This document shows positions 1-6,434 of a DNA stretch of 64,000 bases, one piece after another. The stretch lies in NCBI RefSeq assembly GCF_032878955.1, contig NZ_CP043839.1, positions 62,001 through 126,000 of the forward strand, read 5' to 3'. The DNA comes from Butyricimonas paravirosa (GTDB lineage Bacteria; Bacteroidota; Bacteroidia; Bacteroidales; Marinifilaceae). Below the pieces are notes generated by a model. The model saw only the letters and a program-made list of their open reading frames with translations. It was not told the origin of the DNA and made no database searches. The number at the start of each line of letters is the position of its first letter. Position 1 is the stretch's first letter. Made by a program: the position numbers and the translations under genes.

Positions 1-1
1 G

Positions 2-82
2 GTAAATGCGGAAAGCGAGGCGTTTAACGGGGAAGATGCCCGGAGGGTAATCCCGTTGATAGAGAGATTATTAGGTATTTAA
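2..82 (+). CDS. C-terminal end of a truncated upstream gene
   Basis: An open frame enters from the left edge and ends with TAA at 80-82, giving 26 residues ending in PLIERLLGI. Too little remains to name it. The following gene is a VWA protein of a type that often closes clusters with a MoxR-type ATPase and a DUF5682-type partner, so this could be the end of such a partner; that is inference from context only. Confidence 0.45.
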   Translation, partial: VNAESEAFNGEDARRVIPLIERLLGI

Positions 83-427
83 TAGGTGTAACAATTGTGC
101 AGTTGGAACGAGAAAGGTAAAAGATAAAGGAACTTATATACGAATTTACAGTAAACCAACTCCCTCCCCCTTTCGGGGTACTCCCTCTATAAACAGAGGG
201 AGAGTTGAAATACTTCCTGTCTTTGGGAAGAGTTACCAGCTCCTCCTCTGTTCATAGAGGAGGTGGCACGAAGTGACGGAGGAGTTTGAGTATGAAAACA
301 AGCATTACCTTAATGGACTGTAAAGTAGTATATAATTACCAAGATAAAAACTAAAAGATAAAAGTAGGAAATCAAAAAACGTTGGCCTGTGTAGGAGGAA
401 TTTAAAATCTAAAATTTAAAATCTAAA
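83..427. repeat. Gene-free stretch with GC-rich hairpins and two heptamer arrays
   Basis: No convincing gene. It holds a block of nested hairpins at about 158-285: CCCC/GGGG around 167-177, CTCCCTCT (181-188) pairing with AGAGGGAG (195-202), and a CCTCCTCT/AGAGGAGG stem near 242-262 followed by GGAGGAG. It also holds two 7-bp-period arrays, AAGATAA/AAACTAA/AAGATAA/AAGTAGG at 341-368 and AATTTAA/AATCTAA repeated twice at 399-426. The second array runs into the start codon of the next gene. The hairpin block resembles one at 24924-25039. Confidence 0.7.
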
Positions 428-1552
428 ATGGAAGAAGCTCTTTTAAAGCGATGGCGATTAATACTGGGAGGAAACGAGGCGGATGGAACGGGAGTTTCCC
501 TCTCTGCCGAGGAGAGTCGCGTGGATGCTGCCTTGAATGCTTTGTACGATAGTGACCGTAAAGGGGGATTGAGTGGTTCGGCTCCCAAGGTGAGCCGTTG
601 GTTGGGAGACATCCGGGAGTTTTTCCCGCAGACAGTTGTACAAGTGATTCAAAAGGACGCAATCAAGCGACTGAACTTGACTTCGTTACTGACCGAGAAA
701 GAGATGCTTGAATCGGTGGTGCCGGACGTGCATCTGGTGGCAACGTTGATGTCCTTGAGCAGGGTGATACCGGAGAAGAACAAGGTTATTGCCCGGGAAG
801 TCGTACGTAAAGTGGTGGACGAGCTGATGAAAAAGCTATCGTCACCCATGCAACAGGCCGTTACCGGGGCTTTGAACCGTTCCAGCAGGCGGAGAAATCC
901 CCGTTACAACGAGATTGACTGGAAGACGACGATCGAGAAAAACCTACGGAACTATCAGCCGGAGTACAAGACGATTATCCCGGAGGTTCGTATCGGTTTC
1001 GGCCGGAAACGCCGGGCGTTGAAGGACATAGTGCTGTGTCTCGACCAGAGTGGTTCGATGGGGGCATCCGTGGTCTATTCGGGAATATTCGGCTCCGTGC
1101 TGGCCTCGATTCCGGCCGTACAGACCCGTATGGTGGTGTTTGACACCTCGGTAGTTGACTTGACGGATGATTTGCAGGACCCGGTGGACTTGCTTTTCGG
1201 CGTACAACTGGGTGGCGGTACGGATATTGACCGGGCCTTGGGGTATTGTCAGACGGTGATCACTCGCCCTGCGGACACGGTGCTGGTTCTCGTGACCGAC
1301 TTGTGCGAGGGGGGTAACGAGCGGGAGATGCGCAAGAAGATGATTTCTCTCGTGCAGAGTGGGGTGCAGTTGATCGTGTTGTTAGCTCTGAATGACGACG
1401 GGGCGCCTTTCTACGACAAGGAGAATGCTCAATTCTTGGCAGAACTGGGTGTTCCGGCATTTGCCTGTACCCCGGACAAGTTCCCGGACTTGATGGCAGC
1501 GGCCTTGGCAAAACAAGATATAGGGATGTGGTTATCAAAGAATATACAGTGA
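428..1552 (+). CDS. VWA-domain protein (CoxE-like)
   Basis: A 374-residue cytosolic protein with a C-terminal von Willebrand A domain, about residues 198-370. The MIDAS metal site is complete: D206-x-S208-x-S210 in LDQSGSMG, T265 in GGGTDID and D291 in VTDLCEGG. The first 190 residues are basic and helical with no signal peptide. VWA proteins of this kind usually work with MoxR-type AAA ATPases as metal-dependent adaptors or chaperones; no ATPase is visible here, but the gene upstream is cut by the window. The start is fixed by an in-frame TAA at 410-412, inside a heptamer array, so ATG 428 is the first usable codon. The stop overlaps the next gene (GTGA at 1549-1552 is one possible junction), pointing to translational coupling. 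Its exact role is unknown. Confidence 0.85.
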   Translation: MEEALLKRWRLILGGNEADGTGVSLSAEESRVDAALNALYDSDRKGGLSGSAPKVSRWLGDIREFFPQTVVQVIQKDAIKRLNLTSLLTEKEMLESVVPDVHLVATLMSLSRVIPEKNKVIAREVVRKVVDELMKKLSSPMQQAVTGALNRSSRRRNPRYNEIDWKTTIEKNLRNYQPEYKTIIPEVRIGFGRKRRALKDIVLCLDQSGSMGASVVYSGIFGSVLASIPAVQTRMVVFDTSVVDLTDDLQDPVDLLFGVQLGGGTDIDRALGYCQTVITRPADTVLVLVTDLCEGGNEREMRKKMISLVQSGVQLIVLLALNDDGAPFYDKENAQFLAELGVPAFACTPDKFPDLMAAALAKQDIGMWLSKNIQ

Positions 1553-2415
1553 AGGAAAAAAGAAACAGAGCGGAAATCGTGGAACGATGCGTGGAATTAT
1601 GGGAGGCCTCCGTGCGAGCCACCCATGATTTCCTCGTGGAAGAAGATATAGAGTTTTACAGGCCTTTTGTGCGTGAGAATTGCGAGAAGTTGCCCTTGCT
1701 ACTTCATTATGAAGGGGATGAAATTGTAGCCTTTTTGGGGTATGACATGACATCTATCGAGATGCTTTTCGTGGATCCGGATTACCGGGGAAAGGGCATC
1801 GGTCGTGATCTTATCGAGTGGGCGATCGAGGATGTTCATGCGGAGACGGTGGCCGTGAACGAGCAAAACGGGCAGACCGTGGGCTTTTATGCCCGGATGG
1901 GGTTTGAGGTGGAACGCCGCACGAAAACGGACGGTTGCGGGAAACCTTACCCGATCCTGTACCTGCGTTTGAAGAATCCCCCGCAGCGAATGGTAAAGAT
2001 GACGGGGGATAAGAAAGCGTATCTTCATCTTCTACTGGATGCGGACCCGTGCGAGGCGATGGTTGACCGTTACTTGGAGGAGGGCGATATGTTCATTCTG
2101 GAGAGGGATGGGAAGGTGATCGGGGAGGCTGTTGTTGATGAAAAGGGGGAAATCAAGAATTTGGCCGTGTTGCCGGAGTATCAAGGGAAATTGTACGGGA
2201 TGTACATTCTCTCTTTTCTGGCCGGTTATTATAAAAATCGTTTTTCTTGTTTGTGGGTGGGGACGAGCGAGGGTGGCGTGGGGTATTACGAGCGTTACGG
2301 TTTCGTGCAGGACCACGTGGTGAAGAATTTCTTTACGGATAATTACCCGGAACCAATCATCGATAACGGAAAACCTTGTGTGGATATGACTTACCTGCGT
2401 TTGGAGATTCGTTAA
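1528..2415 (+). CDS. Tandem double-GNAT N-acetyltransferase
   Basis: A 295-residue protein made of two GNAT folds. The first, about residues 1-148, resembles E. coli YjaB: SVRATHDFL, then the acetyl-CoA pyrophosphate loop DPDYRGKGIGRDLI, then VNEQNGQTVGFYARMGF and the tail GKPYPILYL. The second, about 155-295, is a different GNAT subtype with LAVLPEYQGKLYGMYIL and YYERYGF. Its Q/RxxGxG/A loop (QGKLYG) is weaker, so it may bind acetyl-CoA poorly. The start used is GTG 1528, which gives the YjaB-like MVIKEY opening; GTG 1549, overlapping the previous stop as GTGA, is an alternative. Both imply coupling to the VWA gene. The substrate cannot be read from the sequence. Confidence 0.85.
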   Translation: MVIKEYTVKEKRNRAEIVERCVELWEASVRATHDFLVEEDIEFYRPFVRENCEKLPLLLHYEGDEIVAFLGYDMTSIEMLFVDPDYRGKGIGRDLIEWAIEDVHAETVAVNEQNGQTVGFYARMGFEVERRTKTDGCGKPYPILYLRLKNPPQRMVKMTGDKKAYLHLLLDADPCEAMVDRYLEEGDMFILERDGKVIGEAVVDEKGEIKNLAVLPEYQGKLYGMYILSFLAGYYKNRFSCLWVGTSEGGVGYYERYGFVQDHVVKNFFTDNYPEPIIDNGKPCVDMTYLRLEIR

Positions 2416-2501
2416 ATAGGACTATTTTTTGGATATGTTTGCTATTTTCTCCGGATGGTAGGCTGCTTGTTTAACTAAATGTAGCCTGTTTTAAGCCTAA
2501 T

Positions 2502-2526
2502 ATTAGCCTAGGTAAGGCAGGCTAAT
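2502..2526 (+). terminator. Stem-loop after the GNAT gene
   Basis: ATTAGCCT (2502-2509) pairs perfectly with AGGCTAAT (2519-2526) across a 9-nt loop. A T-rich heptamer array follows instead of a clean T run, so this is a probable but imperfect terminator. Confidence 0.45.
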
Positions 2527-2530
2527 ACCA

Positions 2531-2565
2531 AGCTTTTAGTTTTTAGCTTTTAACTTTTAGTTTCT
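2531..2565. repeat. Heptamer tandem array
   Basis: Five 7-bp units in register: AGCTTTT, AGTTTTT, AGCTTTT, AACTTTT, AGTTTCT. It lies between a stem-loop and the promoter-like TATTTTTG box of the next gene. It belongs to the window-wide set of 7-bp-period intergenic arrays. Confidence 0.8.
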
Positions 2566-2570
2566 TTTTG

Positions 2571-2578
2571 TATTTTTG
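2571..2578 (+). promoter_or_regulatory. Bacteroidota -7 box (TATTTTTG)
   Basis: TATTTTTG matches TAnnTTTG, 29 bp before ATG 2608. No TTTG is seen at the right distance upstream, so the call rests on the -7 element alone. Confidence 0.4.
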
Positions 2579-2607
2579 GCACGGAAATCATTTAATAAGA
2601 CGATATT

Positions 2608-3612
2608 ATGGGATTCTTTAATAAAATATTCGGAGGCGGAGGAAATGAAGGGAAGAAAGAGACTTCAGCAGATCGAATACTGCGGGTTATCAAGGAGAAA
2701 ACAACGACAGAGTGCGTGACGCTGATCCCGTCAAAAGGAACAACTAAACCCTGGGAGAGCAAGATCGGGGGGATGCCCTATATGCCTAAAGGGTTTGACT
2801 ATCCTTACGAGGAGGCGGGAAGTACGGTTGTCACGGAAGGACAAGCACCTGCGGTGGCTGCGAGCGTGGCGGCCGGACCATTTGCCGGGTTAGATGGAGG
2901 TACAACCACCGTGCCTTCCGCAGCCGCAGGAGAGGCTCTCGAACAGGTGGAAGAACGAAAGTTGTTGCCATTGCGTTTCTTGGCACAGGTGAATTTCAGC
3001 GAGATGCCGCCGTTGGATGGTTTTCCGACAAAGGGAATTCTCCAGTTTTATATTGCGGGAGAAAATGCCCACGGGTTGAATTTCGAGAATCCGGAAGAGC
3101 AGAAGGGATTCCGGGTGATTTATCACGAGGAAGTAGTGGAAGATGAGACGGCTTTACTTTCTGTTTTACCGACGGAGGGTGTGGAGTACCCGGATGGTTT
3201 CCCGGTGGATGGTGAATTAAGACTGAATTTCGAGAAATCGTCCATGCCGATGGGGGGCGGAGACTATCGTTTCGATAAATTGTTGTTGGATGCCTATAAC
3301 GAGGCGAATCCCGATGCACGGGTGGCCTCTCTGGACCGAGCCCCGGAGGATGAGCTGGATAAGGTTTACGACCAACTGGATATGGGAGGGCATCGTATGG
3401 GAGGGTATCCCTTCTTCACGCAGCTTGACCCGCGGGAGTATCATCAGGAGTTGAAGGAAAATTCAATCTTGTTGTTCCAGTTGGATTCAGATGAAACTGA
3501 TGACTATAAGATCGTGTGGGGGGATTCCGGCGTGTGCAATTTCTTTATCCGTCCGGAGAACTTGGCTAAACGGGATTTTAGCCGGGTGTTGTATCATTGG
3601 GATTGCTACTAG
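2608..3612 (+). CDS. DUF1963 (YwqG-like) protein
   Basis: A 334-residue soluble protein of the DUF1963/YwqG family, whose biochemical function is unknown. Family signatures are PLRFLAQVNFSEMP (about 121-134), the GILQFYI strand, HRMGGYPFFTQ near 270 and the C-terminal block WGDSGVCNFFI...LYHWDCY. An Ala/Gly/Thr-rich segment of roughly 47 residues (about 70-117) sits between the family's YPYEE-like strand and the LAQ motif. It looks like a disordered insertion. The first 12 residues are Gly-rich after an amphipathic MGFFNKIFG start. It is monocistronic: a stem-loop precedes it, and a bidirectional terminator separates it from the convergent channel gene. Confidence 0.85.
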   Translation: MGFFNKIFGGGGNEGKKETSADRILRVIKEKTTTECVTLIPSKGTTKPWESKIGGMPYMPKGFDYPYEEAGSTVVTEGQAPAVAASVAAGPFAGLDGGTTTVPSAAAGEALEQVEERKLLPLRFLAQVNFSEMPPLDGFPTKGILQFYIAGENAHGLNFENPEEQKGFRVIYHEEVVEDETALLSVLPTEGVEYPDGFPVDGELRLNFEKSSMPMGGGDYRFDKLLLDAYNEANPDARVASLDRAPEDELDKVYDQLDMGGHRMGGYPFFTQLDPREYHQELKENSILLFQLDSDETDDYKIVWGDSGVCNFFIRPENLAKRDFSRVLYHWDCY

Positions 3613-3688
3613 AAAGATAAAAGATAAAAACTAAAAACTAAAAGTTGGAAGTCATTCACGGCTTCCAACTTTTAGTTTTTATCTTTTA
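3613..3688. terminator. Bidirectional terminator made of heptamer repeats
   Basis: ACTAAAAGTTGGAAG (3637-3651) pairs with CTTCCAACTTTTAGT (3662-3676) over a 10-nt loop, between convergent genes. Both arms extend into 7-bp arrays: AAAGATA twice then AAAACTA twice on the left (3613-3640), and ACTTTTA, GTTTTTA, TCTTTTA on the right (3668-3688). The right array contains the stop codon of the mscS gene. Confidence 0.8.
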
Positions 3689-4915
3689 GTTTTCCTGCAT
3701 CCACTCCATGTTTGTCGGGTATTGGAACACTTTCAGTTTGAAAAGTGGGAGAATGGCAAACAAGTGGTCGAAAATGTCGGCTTGTACCCGTTCGTAGATT
3801 ACCCATTGTTTTTGTGCCGAGAAACAATAGATTTCTAACGGGATGCCCGTCGGGGTGGGTTGTAGTTGCCGTACCATGTGGGTCATGTCGAGGTTAATGT
3901 TGGGATTGGCGGCAAGCCACGCCTCCATGTATTCCCGGAAAGTCCCGATGTTGGTCAGGCGGCGTTTGTCAAGCGGGTTTTCCACGCTGGCATTATATTC
4001 GTTCAGTTCCTTCATCTTGCCCTCTATGTAACTTTTGAGCAGTGCGGATTGTTTAAGGTTTTCAAGGTCTTCGTTCGTGAGGTAATGCACGGAATAGATG
4101 TCGATGTTGACGGATCGTTTAATGCGTCGTCCGCCGGATTCCTGCATTCCCCGCCAGTTGGTGAAAGACTCGGAAACGAGCTTGTAAGTGGGGATCGTGG
4201 AGATGGTTTTGTCCCAATTTTGTACTTTCACTGTGGTGAGGTTGATCTCGATCACGTCACCATCTGCATTACTACTGGGCATGACAATCCAGTCACCGAT
4301 GTTTACCATGCGGTTGGAGATTAACTGTATTCCGGCCACGAACCCTAGAATAGAATCCTTGAATACCAGCATGAGGACAGCGGAGATGGCTCCCAGTCCG
4401 GCAAGTAGTGCAACGGGATCTTTATCGATCAGTATGCTGATCACGATGATGGTTGCGGCACAGTAGAAGAATATCTTGATCACTTGAATGAACACCTTGA
4501 TCGGTCGGTCTTTGGCCATCGGGTAACTATCGTATATCCGGTTGATGCCGTCCAGTATGCTCGACACGATGAGTAGGAAGGAGAGTGTGATCCAGACATT
4601 GATCAGTTTCATGAGGAAGGCAAATTGAGTCCATTCGAATTCCTTGAATACGATTTGTATCACGATGGGGGCGATGAGAAGTCCCAGCCGGTTAAAGAAT
4701 CGTTGATCGAGCATGAGATCATCCCAGTTCGTTGCCGTCCGTTTGGTCAGTTTTAGTACGATACGTGCTAGCCATTGGCGGGTAAGCACGTGGATAATCC
4801 AGTTGATGATACCGATAATCACAAGCAGGGCCATGAAGTAGATGATGTCGGAAATACTTTCCGAGTAAATACCCAAATGCTGTAAGCCGGCTTGAATGTA
4901 ATTTTCAATCGTCAT
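3686..4915 (-). CDS. MscS-family mechanosensitive channel (YbdG-like)
   Basis: A 409-residue inner-membrane protein, close to the length of E. coli YbdG (MscM). Hydrophobic segments lie at about 25-45, 77-90, 104-121 and 141-163, followed by the Gly/Ala-rich pore helix DPVALLAGLGAISAVL (about 166-181). The MscS beta domain follows (NIGDWIV, then a VxNWDKTIST strand). The GRRIKRSVNID segment and the long C-terminal domain are typical of the YbdG branch, not short MscS. Expected role: release of solutes on sudden osmotic downshift. It converges on the DUF1963 gene across a shared terminator. No operon partner is seen. Confidence 0.9.
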   Translation of the reverse strand: MTIENYIQAGLQHLGIYSESISDIIYFMALLVIIGIINWIIHVLTRQWLARIVLKLTKRTATNWDDLMLDQRFFNRLGLLIAPIVIQIVFKEFEWTQFAFLMKLINVWITLSFLLIVSSILDGINRIYDSYPMAKDRPIKVFIQVIKIFFYCAATIIVISILIDKDPVALLAGLGAISAVLMLVFKDSILGFVAGIQLISNRMVNIGDWIVMPSSNADGDVIEINLTTVKVQNWDKTISTIPTYKLVSESFTNWRGMQESGGRRIKRSVNIDIYSVHYLTNEDLENLKQSALLKSYIEGKMKELNEYNASVENPLDKRRLTNIGTFREYMEAWLAANPNINLDMTHMVRQLQPTPTGIPLEIYCFSAQKQWVIYERVQADIFDHLFAILPLFKLKVFQYPTNMEWMQEN

Positions 4916-5070
4916 GTTTCAAATATTTTAGTTGGTTTAACGCAGGAACAAAATTAATAATTTTAACCTGATATATAGAATTTACTGCCATTTTGGATTA
5001 TTTTATTTCGAGGAATAGCTTTGAAAGGGAGGTTTGGGAACTCCGACTCGTGGCGGGGATGGAGTGTGAG

Positions 5071-5099
5071 TTGATTTCTGATTATTTTGTTTAATTTTG
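5071..5099 (+). promoter_or_regulatory. Promoter of the metzincin lipoprotein gene
   Basis: TAATTTTG at 5092-5099 fits TAnnTTTG. A partial -33 match (TTG at 5071-5073) lies 18 nt upstream. It sits 65 bp before ATG 5165. Confidence 0.5.
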
Positions 5100-5164
5100 T
5101 CACGAGAGGATATGTTTTTTGAGTGGGGATTCGGCTGGAAGAAATATTATAAAAAGTAAAGTAT

Positions 5165-6412
5165 ATGAGGCTGAATCGTGGATTATCATGTTTATTATTT
5201 CTGGGAGTGTTGGTGTTTTCAGGGTGTAGTGACGATAAGTGGGAAGGATTGAAGGTATTCGACGGGACTTTCTTCGAGATCGGGAGTGAGGGGGAACAGT
5301 TGCGAATTCCCGTACGGAGCAGTTCGGAATGGGTGGTTACCGGGAACTGGGGAAAGTGGTGCGAGATACGGCAGGAGAGTGGAGAGAAAGTCGATACGTT
5401 GGTGCTGGACGTGGGAGTAAATATCGCTCGGCAGGAACGGGGGATGTCGCTGGAATTGAGTAACCGGGAGGAAACGTTGGAAATCGAGTTACGACAGGTG
5501 GCTGCCACGGAAGAGTATGAATACGTGTTGCCCGTGATCTTTCACGTGCTTTATCGTGTCCCGGAGGATGATATTCCGGTTGGTTATTTATCGTCTTGTC
5601 TCGAACGGGTAAACGAGTTGTACAGGGACGGCCCGGTGGATATGAATCTGAAATTCGTGTTGGCAACTCACGATCCTAACGGGCAATTATTGGAGGAGCC
5701 GGGAGTTCGTCGTGAGTTTCGGGAAGGGTTACCGATGGATATGTTTGATTTTGTTGGTAATAAGTTCGGGGATTGTGCTTGGATATGGGATCCGAAGGAG
5801 TATATTAATGTTGTGATATTCGATTCAAAAAGTATTCCTTCAGGCTGTGCGCATTTTCCTTACTTACCGGAGAGTGTGGTTTTACCGGGTGTCTTATTTT
5901 CTGATTGGTATGCCGACCATCTACCCGATGCCCACGTTCATTGTGTGGCATGGAATCGTTCCCATATGTTTTCAAGGTACGAGCTGCTGGGTGTGATTTT
6001 CGATTATGACGTGTTTACTTTGGCTCACGAGATGGGGCATTACTTGGGACTGTTACATCCCTTCGTGGATGGTAAAGGGAATTTTGGGGATTATTGTGAT
6101 GACACGCCGGATTATTGTGTGAATGGGTATGAAACGTTTTTGAGTGAACTGGATGAAACCTTCCCTTACAGTGATGATAATTACCGGAAAGTTATTCAAC
6201 GGGTGGCGTTGAACGGAAGGGTATTCATAGCCGATAATATTATGGACTACGAGTTTGGTTATTTGGATCGTTTTACACTTGAGCAGAGGAAGAGAGTTCG
6301 GACCGTGCTGGAAAACGCTTGGTTATTGCCGGGCCCGAAGATCGAGGTGGAACCATGGGCCCGAAGTGGGAAGAAGGCCGTGAAACCGTCGGTACCGAAA
6401 CCGGTAAGTTAG
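5165..6412 (+). CDS. Zinc metalloprotease lipoprotein (metzincin, BF0631-type)
   Basis: A 415-residue lipoprotein. The signal peptide ends in VFSGC with the lipid-bearing Cys at 21, so the enzyme is surface- or periplasm-anchored. Residues about 30-115 look like a BACON-type beta domain (SSEWVVTGN...WCEI). The catalytic metzincin motif is complete: H288-E-x-x-H292-x-x-G-x-x-H298 in AHEMGHYLGLLHP, with the Met-turn IMDY (M360). Cys residues around 310-320 (YCDDTPDYC) could form a disulfide, as in pappalysin (M43)-like proteases. It matches my recollection of the Bacteroidales zinc-dependent metalloproteinase lipoprotein family named after BF0631. The substrate is unknown. It appears to be transcribed alone. 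Confidence 0.85.
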   Translation: MRLNRGLSCLLFLGVLVFSGCSDDKWEGLKVFDGTFFEIGSEGEQLRIPVRSSSEWVVTGNWGKWCEIRQESGEKVDTLVLDVGVNIARQERGMSLELSNREETLEIELRQVAATEEYEYVLPVIFHVLYRVPEDDIPVGYLSSCLERVNELYRDGPVDMNLKFVLATHDPNGQLLEEPGVRREFREGLPMDMFDFVGNKFGDCAWIWDPKEYINVVIFDSKSIPSGCAHFPYLPESVVLPGVLFSDWYADHLPDAHVHCVAWNRSHMFSRYELLGVIFDYDVFTLAHEMGHYLGLLHPFVDGKGNFGDYCDDTPDYCVNGYETFLSELDETFPYSDDNYRKVIQRVALNGRVFIADNIMDYEFGYLDRFTLEQRKRVRTVLENAWLLPGPKIEVEPWARSGKKAVKPSVPKPVS

Positions 6413-6434
6413 CGGTTGGACAGCCCCTTTATGA

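Noticed and set aside
4963..5508. A 181-codon minus-strand ORF over the start of the metzincin lipoprotein gene
   Set aside because: Ser/Asn/Pro-rich, no family, and it covers the promoter and signal peptide region of a well-supported gene on the other strand.
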